This document shows, in pieces, positions 24,001-37,758 of a stretch of 64,000 nucleotides of DNA. Source of the DNA: Allodiplogaster sudhausi (lineage: Eukaryota > Nematoda > Chromadorea > Rhabditida > Diplogasteridae); NCBI GenBank assembly GCA_945643635.1, contig CALZFC010000007.1:1318501-1382500 (forward strand), written 5' to 3'. Both the position numbers and the translations under genes were made by a program. Within the stretch, counting starts at the first letter, position 1, and every line of letters starts with the position of its first letter. The notes under the pieces were generated by a model. The model did no database searches. It was not told the DNA's origin and worked only from the letters and a program-made list of their open reading frames with translations.

Positions 24001-27000
24001 GCCCCGGGTGTCTATGCTCCTGGCTACCCGAATGCCTCTCCTCACGGCTACTGGCCACCGCCGCATCGGCCACCCATGTACGGCCCTCCAATGCACGGCG
24101 CCTATGGCTACGCGCCAGGGATGCCGCATCCTGGCCAAGTGGCCTATCACCCAGGCTACCCGCCCCATCCCATGATGAGAGCGCCGCACATGCCGTCCCA
24201 GGCAGACATTGTCAAGCTGCCCAGTGGACCGAATCCACTCGAATGGGCTGCGATGCAACGGCAAAAGGTTCAGCAACACTCAAATCAGCTAAGAATAAGC
24301 GCAACTGTATAATACGAAGGCATTTGCAGGAGCTACCAGGCCAGCCATCACAGAGTCCTGCTACTTCCACTGCTGACGAGAATGCCGATGAAAAGGCACG
24401 AATGGAATCGCCGTCATGGCCGAATCACGTTCGTTTCATCTCCGGGTGTTTTTTTTTCAAATTTGAATCAAGAAATTTGGAAAACTCACTGGAAACACCT
24501 AATAATTTCCTCACCGAATTTTTTTTTTATTTTAATGCATTCTTGGTAATTTGAATAGCAAATTTTACCACCATTTTGCTGAAGAAATTTCATCTTATTT
24601 TGAATTTTAGCTATCTTTAGTGCTTTAGTCAATAGTCAATCGTGCAGTTTGCCCTACTTTTATACAATGGGTCATTTTACATTATCTTCTTAAAGTCTCG
24701 AAATTTTCGCAGAAGTTAAAATTAACTAGTGAGGTGTTTTCATTCGCTTTTCCTAACCTCTCAACTTGCAGTACCAACGTCCTCCTGGGCCGCCGGCGCC
24801 TTCCCATGGCATGATGATGCAGCCCGCTGCCATTAAAATGAAGGAGCCAACAATTGTAGACAGATTGGTACGGAGTTTTCTGTATATCTTTTAATTTTTT
24901 TTTTAAATATTTTCTTGTATGAATAAGTTGGTACTATTTTATTAAAGTAGAATCGCAGATAGAAAGAGCACGGCGTGTTAAGGCGATACTTAGTAACATT
25001 TTAGTGTAGCGTCATCTACATTCCATGAACTTAAGACCGGGGAGGTATACGGTAACACCAAATAGAGACTTAAATTAGCTAAATTAGTTTAAAAATTCTA
25101 TTTTTAACAATAACACTAGTTTTGTGATAAATAGAATGTGCCATTTTCAAGTTGAAATGTTTATGAACGGGGGCCTACCGAATGATTGGTTTGTTCTTCA
25201 GGTCGGCCCAGCGAATGCGGCGAATCCCCCGGAGGTGATGCCTCAACGTCGGGCTTTCTTCGAGCGCCTTGTCACATTCTGCGAAACGAATGGCGAGCCC
25301 ATCACGATGATTCCTCAAGTCTCCAAGCAAAACGTCGATCTTCACCGCCTCTACATAGCTGTGCGAAATAAAGGAGGATTTGAACAAGTCGGTTTTTTCA
25401 CATTTTACCCAGTACTTAAAAAAAAAAAAAAAAGATTTTTTTTTTTGAGAAAAAAGTCACGGATTAAAGATATATAGCGAGACAATTTTTGTTCTGTTTC
25501 TTCTATTCCCCTTTGCTCCTTCTCGTTCCATGTTTCTCATCTCTATTGAACCATCATTCTCCACTACTGATAGCATAATCGCGTCATGTGGGAATAAGGA
25601 AAGTGAAGACAACGAAAGGTGCCTTTTTGTCAGAAGTGCGAAACAGCGACTACTGGTATATATTCCCCGTTCACCACAAACAAGTCTAAAGAATCCGTTA
25701 AAATCAGGGGTGGCCCGTCCCAACCTTTTACATTGTGCTCTTAATTAAAGTGTAGATCTACGACTACTTGCAGGTGACGAAGGACAAGGCATGGAAGGCG
25801 ATCTGCAGTGAGGCGAATCCAGAAATCTCGGAATCCTCAGCGGCCGGCTATCAGTTGAGAAGGCATTACCAGAAGCATCTTCTCATGCTCGAATGCATGG
25901 AAACGCAGAGAAGTCCCAAGGAAGTCTTGAAATTCGCTGAGAATCTGAAGAAGAAGAAGAAGCCATCGGAGACCACCACCGGGCCGGGGACTCCCGGATC
26001 AGGAGCCCCCACGACTCCTCTCCCCTCCACTCCATCCTCTACACGTCAGTACAATCTTCAGTTCTCCGTCTCTCACGTTCTCTCTCTATTTCTCATTAAT
26101 TTCTCAGCTCTCCCCTTATATTATCTTTCTATCATTCTTTCCTAATCTCTGATGCTCACATACTTATTTTTCGCTCCCCAAATCACTCGCGTCTCTTACT
26201 TTTCACTGTTCTAATCACTCGCGTCTATCTATTTTGAAAGGTGGCGGCAAGAAGCTAGACAATCTTAGTTCTTACTGGTAAGACAAGTGGACGCAGTGTG
26301 CTACTGTGATTAGAGAATGACCATGGTGAGAAGCACACTGAGCTTCTCTTTGGTTGGCAAGGCGACAGCACAGAGATTACGGTAGGGGTATTCAGCACCA
26401 GCCCAGGTGATATATCTTCTTCCTTTGTATCTGTATCTCTATCGCTCTCTCCACTTTCTTCTACTCTTATGTCAGCCACTCTCACTACTGCACTTGGCTT
26501 GCGCTGATAAGGAGATGGGGCTATGAAGGCGAGTGTTGCAGTTGGCAGAGAGTGAGAGGAGTGTGAGAAAGAGACGCACACGGAGAGAGGGAAAGAGCAT
26601 GAGAGAGGGAGAGAAGCAGACAGGGGGATTCTGTTCCGACTTCTACCAATCGCGAATGCACGGCGCTAATGGAAAACGTGTGCTATTCTGACAAGAACAG
26701 AATTATAGTAAAGATATTAAAGATGATATGGCATGACAAGTAATGGAGTATCGCGAGTAAGTTGGCGGCAGCCGTTGCGACTGCTGTCTCTTCTACCTAG
26801 TTCGGCCGAGACCCGCCCCTCCTTCCCTCTCCTCCCCCTCACTCATCTCGCGCTCTCTCTCTTTCTATCGCACTCTGTCTCTCGCTCTCACACTTGGCAG
26901 CAGGCAGCCTTGCTAGAGAGAAATTGCGGGAGAGTACCTTCCTTCATAGCGACAGAGCCAGAGCTTGTGTTGGCGGGAGATTATCACTCTGCACTTGTTG

Positions 27001-28189
27001 CCATCTGCCCGCCATTCCTCGAGGACGCGGCCAGCGGGTGTCGACGGGAGCAGGCCGCGGCCGTTCCCGCCGGCGCCAGCCAGCCGCCGCAGCCGAGGAG
27101 GAGGCGCCCGCGCCGAGCGAGCAGAGCTATCCCGCGCCCACTCATGCCGAGAAGGTCGCGACTGCAGCCGCCACTTGGTTCCCCCAACACCCGCAACATG
27201 GCGGCGGCTTCCTCTCTGCTGGAGGCCAGCTACTGCCTGTCTACCCTCAGCCACAACAGCAACAGGACTCGGAATACAACTCTGGCCAGATGGCATCCAC
27301 TTCCTATCCCGGCCATCCCTCGGCTTATCCCAGTCCTTATCCCCCTCCACCCCTTCACTGGCAGCCGAATCCTCACATGGTAGCGACCCCCTCCCATGCG
27401 TCTCCCTATCTTCGAGTGTCGCCCTCCGAGGGACCACAGACATGCTCCTCCTCTGTAGCCTCCGGAGTGCCCTCCTCTTCGTCCCCTGCTTCGTGGTCGG
27501 GTGGAGCGAGCAGCGGAGCGGTGTCTCCGTATGCCCAATATGCTGTGAACTACTACCACCAACAGCGAGAAGCTGCCTTCTACCGCCAGCGGGCTATGGC
27601 TGCTCAGCACAGCCTCGGCCCCCAGCATCTCTACCACCAGCCCCATCCTGGCTACCCCTCTCATCCCCCTCCGCATCTTTCTCGGCATCATTCTTCCATG
27701 ATTGCTCAGCCTGCAACCTCTTTCGGTTTGTTCGTTTAGCTAAAAAGCGCGGAAATAGACAAGAAATATTTACATTGCCGTTTTTATGCTTTTGCATCTC
27801 ATGGCGGGATATTTTTTTGTAAATCTTATTCAGACATATATTCACTACATTCATTTTATAACTGCGCTAATTTTAGTCCGCTTGGCTATCAAAAGCGTGT
27901 AATCTCTTTGATTAAGCGATTTAATAGACTTAGTCTCGCTGCTTCCCACCATTTTTTTTCAAGCTTTAGGAACATCCATTTTGACATATCTCGCTTTCTC
28001 TCTCCCTCTCTCTCTCCCTCTCTCTCTCTTCCTCTCTCTCTCCCTCTCTCTCTCCCTCTCTCTCTCCCTCCCTTTCTCTCTCCCTCTCTCTCTCCCTCCC
28101 TCCCTTTCCCTCTCTCTCTCCCTCGCTCTCTCCCTCTCTCTCTCCCTTTCTCTCAGTCTCCCTCTCTCTCTCTCCCTCCCTTTCCCTCT

Positions 28190-28232
<43 letters not shown>

Positions 28233-29539
28233 TATTCTTCTGTCGTCCTTTAAAAAAAATTTATCCTCTCAATCGCGCCCTCGCCCTTTTTTATTTTCTT
28301 TCTTATAACTCCAATTTTGCGTGCTTTATACATTATCTACACTTTCTTGGTCTCAGTTGCACTGGACGGACACAGAAGGTGGAGAAGTGCACTTTCTTTT
28401 CTCTCATTCAAAATGTGCTCTTTCTTCCCTCCTTTCTTTCTTTCATTCTCTCTGTCCTCTGCTATTCTCTTTCTCCACCGCTAGCTACGCTTTCATGTCC
28501 GACGTAATTCCACCATTTCCTCTTTGTATTCTTTCCCTCTCTCTTTCACGTACTCCTTTTCTTCCTTTCATATGTAGCTGTCCGTTACAGAGCATCCCTG
28601 TTGGAAAGGAAAGTGAATGAGAGAGGGGGAGAGAGGAAGGAAAAGGGAAAGAAGATAGTGAAAGAGGAGTAGAAAGATGGTGTGAGAGCTGAAAAGAAAG
28701 GAAAGTGGAATGATGGCTATCTGAGTGAGAATCACTGCACTCTCTCACACAGTCAGATGAGTTCTTGGCGCATTGCCAGCACTTCTTCTTCTGTCTTGCC
28801 AAGTATCTTTTCTCTCTTTGTCTTCAACTCTCATATCGAGTAACTCTGGATTATCTTTATCTCCATAGTCATTTGTTCTTCGCATATCTTTTGTCTTTAT
28901 TCTCATTCTGTTCTCTTGTTAGAATACGGTAGATGGATTGGCAAGGCGAGGTGGGAAATGCACAGATGTGCGAGGTGAGAAGCGCCGGTGTCGAAGGACC
29001 TGGATTGTAGGGAGAGAGAGAGAGAGGGAGGGAGAGAGAGAGGGAGGGAGAGGGAGGAGAGAGAATGAGGTAGAGAGAGAGGCGAGAGAGTAGACAGACA
29101 GGAGGGTGAGAGTGTCGTCATGTGCATCTGGGACGATGTCGCCTTGGCAACTGCTGTGCCTGCCACTGAAGCCGATTGGGGCGAGGAGCAGTTGCACGCC
29201 GCTGACGCTTGCCCGCAACCCTTCTCTTATCTTACGAGACAGGGGAGAGGAGAGAGAGAGTGTGTGAAGAAGAGAGAGCAGAGACACGGAGACAGACAGA
29301 TAGGCAAGGAGAGACAGATATCGAGAAGGGAAGGAAGTAGAAGGGAGACGCGCGCAAGCCATAGGGAAGAGGGGTGGCTGTGAGGGATGTGCATGGCGAC
29401 TCGAGCATCTCCTGAGATTTGCCCCGACCCTCGCGCTCATTCATCTCATTCACTCTGACTCGACGTCTTGTCTTCTTCTTTCGTCTCTTTCTCACCACTC
29501 TCGATCTCTCTCTACCTTTATGTGTCACTCGCACTCGCA

Positions 29540-29570
<31 letters not shown>

Positions 29571-32500
29571 TCTCTACTTTCTGTATATCTCTCGTTCTCT
29601 GTTCGATCCTTCTCGTCTTTCTCATCCATTTTCGTATCTATATTTGCTGTCTCCATGTCGCACTTTTAGCAGCTATCTCCGTTTTAACTGTTATACTCTG
29701 CTTTTCCTCATTTCTCTCTCCTTTCTCTCCAACTTCGTCTTCTTTCCATTTTCGACGAAAGAGAAAAGTGAAAATGATTTATCAAAACCGGTCCAGGGAA
29801 ACATTCAGTGTTTTTTCCACACTCTTTCAAATCAACTTTCATACATTTCTGCTCAAGCAGTACTACCAAATGGAGATCGTTCTCTGCCTGAGAGTTCCTT
29901 ATCCTCCCTTTCACTTTTCACTTTGTCTCCGACTCTGTCTCCTTCTCTCAGCAAACTATAGCAGAACGAAGAAGAAAGTTGTGAATGCAGATGCAAAATA
30001 AATATTAAAAAAGGAATTTATAATATTTGGAAGCTATTTATGAGATTGATATCTCACCATGTATGGAAGAAATGGTGAACATTTCCATTCTGCTTTTACA
30101 GCGAGTGCTTCAACTGCGTCAAGTAGTGGACCACCCCAGCCGGGCGCTGGCCCTCCCGCCGGATCTGCTGGGCCGGGAGCGGGCCCGCAAGGGGCAGGCA
30201 TGCCTCCAGGACATCCTTGGCCCGGCCATCCCGATGCTCATCACCAGTACTACTACGGAGCGGGTGCGGGGGCGGAGGGAAGACCGGGATGGCCATCGCC
30301 TTCTCCCGGATATCCACCAGTGGCCTACCGTACTCCAATGATGCGGCCACCTCATCTAATGGTTCGTGTCTTTGTACTGAATTTAGTTGTCGTCTATGGT
30401 AATTGGCAGAGTTAAAAGGTACCATCTATTCTATGTACCCACATTTATTTTAGCCTTCGCTAGGCCATACCCACTCAAATTTTGACCTACAGATGTTGCT
30501 TGTCTCCCCCCCCCCCTCCCACCCCACCCTGCTTTCAGAGCCGTGTGTCGCCTACCCCACCGTATTTTTTTTTCAAGTAATCGTCAGTGACATTTATTCC
30601 CTGGTAATTGGGCAAGGACTATTTTTGCAGGGAGCCGGCCAGATGCCTGACTTGTCTCATCTTTCTGAAGAGCAACGGGCAGCCTACCTCCGCCAGCACC
30701 TTCAAAGCTCCTCTGAATCGCAGTTCTCCCAACCTCCCGGAACACCGGCCTCTGCTAATATCCAGGTATATCTAGGGATTTTCTGTTTCCGCATATGTAG
30801 ATGGGTCTGTAAGAGAATGTCTTTGCTTGCATTCGTAATTAAAGACCTTCTTCGTTAGAATGAGAGTGCGAGCCGCGCTGCCTCGACTGGCCCAGCCGGA
30901 GGTGCCTCTACTCCAGACAGTTGTTCCCGTCTGAGTGGGGCGGAGCCGTCGGAGCGAGACCGGCCTGGAAGCAGTGCCTCTAATCATGCGCATCCACCGT
31001 CTTGCTCCTCTGCTGCTCCTCAGCAAACCGCTTCGTCAGTTTTTATTTATTTTATTTTATCTCGCTCTAGATTCACATTTTACACCAGTTTTAATTGCTG
31101 CACTCATTCTTTTAATTAATAAAATATTAGTGGCCAAAATTGCAACGTGAACAGAGGAGTACTTTCAGAGTGGCGACAACAGCAGCTTCGTCTTCCCACT
31201 ACGGCCAGCCCCCTCCAATGTACCCGAACGGAGCGATTAGGCCAGGAGCACCGCCTCAGGGAGCTGCAGGGCAAGGCGGCCCTCAAGGGATGCGTCCCCC
31301 GATGTATGGGCCGGTCCCTTCGGCCTACCCTCCTCCCCATGGCTACCCTCCTCATCCCGACGCTTACCCGCCTCATCATATGCAGCAGCACCCGCAGTAC
31401 ATGCAGGTACTTTCTTTTTATTTATTTTTTTTAAATCTTAGCCATCTGAAACACTGATTTTTGTTAATATTTTCTTTCGTTATTTTAAGTATAAAGCAGT
31501 GTTTAAATAGCTATCAATTTTACCAGGGAACCTCCCGAAAAGTAGGCATAGAAAAATGGGGGCACTCCCGAATATTATATGAACACGTTCAAAATCGACC
31601 GGTTTTATCATCTTTTAATGCGAGAGGCTGTACCCTTCCGAATTTTGTTTGTGGACCCTTCCGAAAATCTCTGAAGCTAGATGGTATTTAAACACTGGTA
31701 TAAAGTATGCTGTAACGTATTGAAAAGGAATTTATATGTTAAGATGTGGCAGCAACAACAGCAACAGCAAGCCGCGGCGGCAGCGGCGGCAGCTGCGGCA
31801 GCCCAGCAGAGGTACGCGCAGCAAGGAGGACAGTCCGCGGCCCCCTCTGCAACCACTTCCACGCCCTCCTCCTCGGCCGCCCCCTCCGTCTCCACCGCTC
31901 CCCCTTCCGCCAATGGGGCCTCCACTCCGCAACGGCCACACAACTCAACTCCGGCCAATCACAACTGGCAAAGAGCAGCCATTCAGGGAGCGGCATCTCC
32001 ATCCGCAACCTCTTCCAATGCAAGATCCAAGGTATACTGCAAAAAAAAACTCGTTACAGATGTACTGTGTTTGGTTTTAATGATTTTCATTGGTGTCGAT
32101 GAAATAAAGAATTTATTTTTTAAAGATTTCTGCGTCGAGTGGGATGGCCCTCTCAGTTTCCTCCTCCGCTGCTTACCCTCCATCGTCCTCAACGATGCCC
32201 CCTCAGGCCACGGCCCTGCGTGCTCCTCCTCCGACCCCCTTCGCTCCCTCCGTCGCCGCTGCCGCTCCTCACTCCACCGCTGCCCCTCCTCCCCCTCCCC
32301 AACCCGCTCTCTTCCCTGCTGGAAGTGTCGAAGCTTCTACGATGAGCCAGCGGAGAAGGCCGAAGCTCCTCGCGAGACATCTTATTGGGGTTCATCTTTA
32401 TTTCAGCATTGTTATTCATGTAGATGACATTGTTCTATTTGTTATTTATTGCAGTATAATTCATTAATTATTGCGAACCATTAAGCTGGTCTTTTTCTTT

Positions 32501-35500
32501 TTATAAGATTATAATATTATTATTTGAGGTGACCCCACGCCGACTTGTGCTCTCCTTGAGAAGTGGTCTGGAGACAGAAGTAGTCTGGGCACTCAACGCC
32601 TTGACGGCCATGGTCTTCGACGACTCGACGCAGGGGCCTTCTCTCTCGCAGATGCCCGGCCTTCTTCCCTGTCTCGTTGACCACTTGGCTGCCACTCTGT
32701 CCATTCTATGGCCCGATCAATTCCCAGTACGTTCTGCTTCCTCTCTCTCTCTCCCCCCCCCTCTATCTCTCTCTCTCTCTCTCTCTTTCTCTTTCTTTCT
32801 CTCTCTCTCTTTCTCGAACTGTTTTTTTATCTTCAGTTGTCGGATGAATGGAGGAAGAACGGAGCTGGTAGATTAGTGGAGTGGGAGAAGGAGACGCCAG
32901 AAGAGGAGAAGGAGAAGACGGTGCAAGAGCTGCTGGAGGGTGCGAGTGACTCGGTGAGAGCGATGGTTGGCTGTCGGGGAGAGCGGAAGGCTTCCGGCTC
33001 CTCTCCTCCTTCCGCCTCTGCCAATTTCACAAAAGTGACACGAACTGGCCGGAAGGTCACATTCAAGGAGTCCACTCTTCCTCAAGACCTCAAGAAGCTC
33101 GTCGTCGCGCAGAATTTGGCTGTGAGCGGGGAAGGAACTTCTGCTGATGGTGAGTTGTTATTTCTTTCTTCGACAACTTCCTTTCTTTTATAAATCCTCT
33201 CCCAGTTAAAGAGAAATAGCATCACCCAACTATGTACTTTAGGTGTAACGTTTTTTTGCTTTGTTTTGTTGCAAAACTGAGAAGAAAGAGAACCTACCTT
33301 GCAGATGCGAGTGGAAGTGGAAGGAGCGAAGAGTTGCCGGTGGGTAGTCTGGCAGAGAGAGCTGCGGCGAGTCTCGAGGCTAAGCTCCAAGCGGCCTCCG
33401 CTCTCTCACGTTCTCAGTCCCGCTTCTCTCTCTACCAGACCAGCAAATCACAACCTGAGCCTTCTGCTTTCGCGCCTGTTAAGCAAGAGACGGACGAGGT
33501 ACTTTATTCGGTCTATTCCTTTTTCAAACTTTATCTTTTCCTTTTAAAACATGTCGCCAGTCTATTTATATTTATGTTTGATTTCCTTCCAACAACGAAG
33601 AATGTGTATTCAGAAAGCGGAATGCCGATTCTTCTTTCGAGCTCCGACTAAGATTGAGGAGGCTGAATATCCAAATGATGTGGAGTTGAAGATGGAGATG
33701 GCTGGCGCACTCGTCACGAGGAATGCCGAGTTTGTCGCAGTGGTGGGTTCAGATTCGTAGATCTCTTCAGTTCTTTTGAGGGAATCCAAGTGTCTAGTGT
33801 ATTTTTATCAGTCCCTTGAACCTTGTTTTGTTATTCAAAGAACAAGAATATTACCTTTTTTCCAAGAATGGTGGTTCTGTGTGCACTACATTGATTACTT
33901 GTATGGTGGTTGAAGATGGAAGAATCTGTGGGTGTTCGATGGTCCAGAATGTTCATTCTTACAGACGGAGCGTTGTCTGGCTATCTCAAATCTCATCCGA
34001 GGATTCTCCTTCGTTTCCGGCAATGAGTCGGCTCTTTCTTCCCACTCCGGCCTTCTCATCTTACTCGGCAAATTCCTTCGTCTAATGGTAGAAGAGGAAG
34101 AAGTCTCGCGCGCCACGACAACCATGAATGATGTTAGTTTTTGTTAAATTATTTTGATTCGGCAACTTTATATCGCATTTTGACTTTTAAAATTGACTTT
34201 GTTGAAGAGTTTGATCGTTCGTTGCTAACAAACTGTATTACAGGAGTCTGTGGGGAAAGCAATGGCAACTCCTTCGTTGCTGGAGGCCGATGACGGAGAC
34301 AACATTCTGCTGCAAGAAGTGGCGACTCAGCTGAGAGAGGACGCCTTCGTGATCATCTCTCATCTCTCCGTTGTCGTCAGTCGAGTGGTCACTTCAGTCC
34401 TTTCAATCTCGAACAGAACTTCCATCTCATTCAAACAACTTTCTGGAAGCTCCAGCTTATTTAATATCCCAACTTTGTTCTGTTCGATATTAGCCGAATA
34501 CTTTTTCGGTATTTGTTATCCACGCTATACTATTCACTTTTTATCTTTTTTTTTTTCAAACAGCAATGAAATATTTTTGAATTTCTGCTAGCATTTGCAA
34601 AAAAGGCATATTAAAAAGAAATAAAAATGAATGGCTAATTTAACTTTGCATCTGTTCAGTTGGACTTGTACGAGATGGACGAGAAAGTGTCGTATCCTCT
34701 GCTGGATGGCCTCCTCCTCTGGGCAGTCTCTGCTTGTGCGCAAGCAACTGACAATCTACTCAATGGATCCATTTCACCAAGGTTTTATTCAACTTGCAAT
34801 CAATCAAATAATTGCATTTCATGTCATTTCTTTGATTTGTCCTGGTTACAGTTAGATTCTTTCTTAATTGTACACTAGAACTAACACAAAGACTTGCAGG
34901 GACTATGCACTGGAGTCTCTGTGTAAGTTGTGTGTGCTGGAAGGAAATGTGGATCTCCTTCTCTCCACTGGCTCTTGGCCGAGAATGGAGAAGTTCGTGA
35001 AGGTTCTCGTCCGCCTTCTCCCCATGCACCACGAGACTCACCACAGGTTATTTGATTCTACATTACGTTCTCCTATGCGATAATTTAATTTTACTCCTTT
35101 AGTATTTCAATATACTTAGTTTTGTTTACAGTGTTCCATTTTCCTCGTCGAAATTTCTTAACTTTGATCATAGCGAATCTTTGCAGAGAATTCGCAATCG
35201 TGATTCTGAATGCGCTGTGCCTGGGGTCGGATGCTGCTTGCTGGGTCACTGCGTGCGACACTCCCGCCATCTCTCACCTCATTGCATTCATCGAAGCTGC
35301 CGACCAGAACATGCATCAGGTCCATCATTTACCATTCATTTTCACTTTGATCGGTTGTTTGGTTCCACAATCAATTAATGTTTAATGTTAAGACAAAGAA
35401 TTAATTTGATTCGGTGGCTGTACAGGTGATGCAAAGTCACGGAATGAACGCACTGCGTGAGAACCCGGAAATGATGGGAACGTCGGTGGGAATGCTGAGG

Positions 35501-36372
35501 AGAGCGGCCGCCATGCTTGCGAAGCTCACCAAGGTCCAGGGGAGCGGAGCGGTCTTCGCCAAGCAGCAACAGAGACTTCTCCAGTTCACCATGTCACAAC
35601 TGGTACTTCTTTCTTTCTCTCTTTCTCTCCCCATTCTCAAACTTGGCAACCGAGATTGAGAACTGACGAAAGCTTCTTGAACGTCTGTATTTGTCCTCCA
35701 AAAACAGTGGTACTTCTTCTCAAAAATATATTAAATTCTTGGGAAATAACAAAAATGTTCCTGCAGATGGATTCGCGCGTCGCTGCCACCGTGGCAGAGA
35801 CACTCTTTGAAGTTCAGAAACAACTGGCACAGGCTGCAGGGAAGGAGGTGGAGGAGAAGAAGAAGACTTTCTACAGGAGAGAAGAGACGGCTAAGAAGAA
35901 TGGCAAGCATGAAGAGAAGATTGAAGAGGAACCGGAAGAGAAGGAGGAGGGAGGAGACACAGAGAAAGAGACAGAAGAATGCAGCTCATCCAACGGAGAA
36001 CAGGCACCGAATGGAAGGCCGGCTTCAGTCGAGGGAGAGGCGGAGAGTAATGAGACAGCAGAAGAGATGAAGAAGAGTGAGGAGGAAGAGGAGACGGAGG
36101 AGGTGGAAGGAGAAGGAGAGACAGAGGGAGAGAGCAGTTCTCTCTCCTCTCCCCCTCCCGCATCCAGGAAGAGGAGTGCCAGTTCAGCCACATGCATTCT
36201 GTCGAATGGAGCAGCGAAGAGGAGAAGACCAGCGGAGAATGGAGAGAGAGGGGGCTGCTACGAGAAGGAGTTGCCGAATGGAGAGAGGAACAAGACCGCC
36301 ACTCCAGCCGCTCCCGCCTCTGCTTCTTCACTCAAGATGAATGATTCCTCTGCCATGACTGCTGTTGCCTAG
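19488..36372 (+). CDS. let-526: ARID1/BAF250-type SWI/SNF subunit (LET-526/OSA homologue)
   Basis: DNA-binding scaffold subunit of the BAF chromatin-remodelling complex. Exons: 19488-19544 and 20224-20321 (tentative); 23585-23675, 23882-24267, 24330-24428, 24772-24867, 25202-25387, 25774-26044, 26241-26277, about 26908-27725, 30102-30361, 30631-30765, 30859-31034, 31169-31406, 31744-32031, 32126 to about 32389, 32529-32726, 32837-33149, 33305-33499, 33614-33742, 33965-34132, 34244 to about 34375, 34661-34781, 34900-35046, 35187-35319, 35426-35602, 35767-36372. Pro/Gly/Tyr/Gln-rich N-part. The ARID runs through 25202-26044 (RRAFFERLVTFCETNGEPI, LHRLYIAVRNKGGFEQV, AWKAICSEA). BAF250_C begins TPRRLVLSLRSGLETEVVWAL and includes LLDGLLLWAVSACA and MLRRAAAMLAKLTKV. 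A long acidic, Lys-rich tail follows. The first two exons are inferred, and the second needs a one-base correction. Confidence 0.9.
20224..20321 (+). CDS. Candidate second coding exon of let-526 with an apparent frame break
   Basis: The 5' part reads PANETGAAPGGMSGGPPQHL in one frame. The 3' part reads SPSPQATPHGFASP in another, and only that frame joins in phase with the exon at 23585. The two frames meet at the CCCCC run at 20288-20292. A donor (CCG|GTTAGA) follows. Composition matches ARID1 N-terminal regions. Confidence 0.5.
20622..20690. repeat. (GA)n followed by poly-G tracts
   Basis: About 35 bp of GA dinucleotides, then two runs of about 13 G separated by TAGAA. It lies in a presumed let-526 intron. 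Composition is liable to sequencing error or G-quadruplex formation. Confidence 0.8.
23164..23305. mobile_element. Candidate 142-bp MITE
   Basis: Imperfect terminal inverted repeats GGCGCTATTCTAGTTG at the left and CAACAAGTATAGCGCC at the right (mostly matching as inverse), with a pyrimidine-rich right shoulder. It lies in a presumed let-526 intron. No reading frame. Confidence 0.5.
27996..28229. repeat. (CT)n/(CCCT)n microsatellite in a let-526 intron
   Basis: About 230 bp of nearly pure pyrimidine on the sense strand, mainly CTCTCTCTCCC units. It lies in the 2.4-kb intron between the exons ending at 27725 and starting at 30102, the largest pyrimidine tract in the window. Confidence 0.9.
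31540..31690. mobile_element. Second copy of the collagen-intron repeat (inverted)
   Basis: Reverse complement of this segment matches 14165-14310. The shared stretch includes TTCAGAGATTTTCGG and CCACAAACAAAATTCGG. It lies just before the exon at 31744. Confidence 0.65.
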
Positions 36373-36950
36373 GCTCTCTCTCTCTCTCCCCTCCTCTCGT
36401 TACAGTATTCCCCGGTGTGTTTCCTATCGCCCCGTGCGTGTACAGTTATGTGTGCCCTTGTCGGTTATACCTAAGTATTCTTGCTAAGACCTTTCCGCTG
36501 TTTTAGAGTCTCAACTAATCTATGCTTGTTCCATGCCAATAACCGTTGGCCTATTTTGGTTGCCGTTTGTTCTTACACTTCTCTCATCAAGACATATGCT
36601 CATGTTATTTCTTCCGTCTCTGTCCCTCCCCTCTAACCATTCTCTCTCCGCATGTTTCTCGGGTGCCTGCAGATTCCTCTCACTCTCATTCTCATCATGT
36701 ATTCTATCCGTGGAGTCTCTGCCTGCTTCTCTCTGCTCTCCCCTTCTCTCCCATTCTCTGTTTCTCTGTATCTCTCGAAATCTGTAAGGCAATCCCTCTG
36801 AATTATTTTTCAATTGCCATCGATTCCTAGAAATTGACAGTTTATCATTACCGAAGCGCGTCGCTCGTATTCATGGATTGGGTTAAAACGGACGTGTATC
36901 CCTCTCTCTCCCTCTTCCTCTCCCGATTTTCTCCTATCTCTCTCTCTCTC

Positions 36951-36951
36951 A

Positions 36952-37003
<52 letters not shown>
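36951..37003. repeat. (CT)n microsatellite
   Basis: Uninterrupted CT dinucleotides in the presumed 3' UTR of let-526 (sense strand). Confidence 0.9.
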
Positions 37004-37007
<4 letters not shown>

Positions 37008-37752
37008 CTCACCCCTTACAAATAGCTTGTTGTGGCTGGGATGAGGACTGGTTGAGTGGGTGGTAGTAGGTATGTTCATCTCCTTTCGTCTACGTGTTCC
37101 CCAGCAGCTTCCATCCCCTCGGTTCATGAATTCAAGTTTCTTTTGCTGCTGAGTTGGGCTTCTCTTTTAATCGCCACCCTGCAAGTGCAAACTTTTCCTT
37201 TAAGTAGCCTCTCATAATTTATACATCTGTATTTCGCAGAACCGTTTTCTAATGAATGCAGTGATTAGAGTGATTCCATGTACAGAGCGATGAGTATCCT
37301 TGTTTGTGAAGGGCCTCCTTCCTTCTCTTGCCCTGTCTAATCTTCCCTTCCCCCTCCCCCTGGTTCCCGTGTTTTCTACTCGGTTCCACGTACACGTGCT
37401 CTTTGTACGCCACCGCCAATTCATTGTCTTAGATGTCCTCTTTTAACCAAAACAAACAATATATTAATATAATAACACTGTCGTGTTTATTGACTGTTTT
37501 CTGTATGATGTGAAATAGCTATTATCAATGACCTGGTTCGTGTCAATTCTACAGATATCATTGTATTCTGTCAGAGTTGCTTGTCTATGCAAGAGAGATG
37601 TGTTATGTTCCTCTCTTCCTGTTTCTCAGCCACGGAGGCCTCTGTTACTCTTTGTTCATTTTACCCGCTCCCAGATTTGCTTCCGTCAACCGTTCATACT
37701 CTCTTTTTTACCAATTCAGAGGCAAATAGTCGTTGTAATGACTTGAATTATG

Positions 37753-37758
37753 AATAAA
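37753..37758 (+). terminator. Candidate poly(A) signal of let-526
   Basis: AATAAA about 1.4 kb after the stop codon, in AT-rich context. An earlier non-canonical site is possible. Confidence 0.45.

Noticed and set aside
26913..27691. Minus-strand frames opposite let-526 exons
   Set aside because: Antisense of GC-rich low-complexity coding sequence; the sense frame is in phase with flanking exons.
27996..28229. Regular CTCTCTCCC periodicity considered as a CRISPR-like or satellite array
   Set aside because: No distinct repeat-spacer structure; it is an interrupted pyrimidine microsatellite in an intron.
35871..36331. Minus-strand Ser/Leu-rich frames of about 108-146 codons
   Set aside because: Complement of the acidic GAG/GAA-rich tail of let-526.
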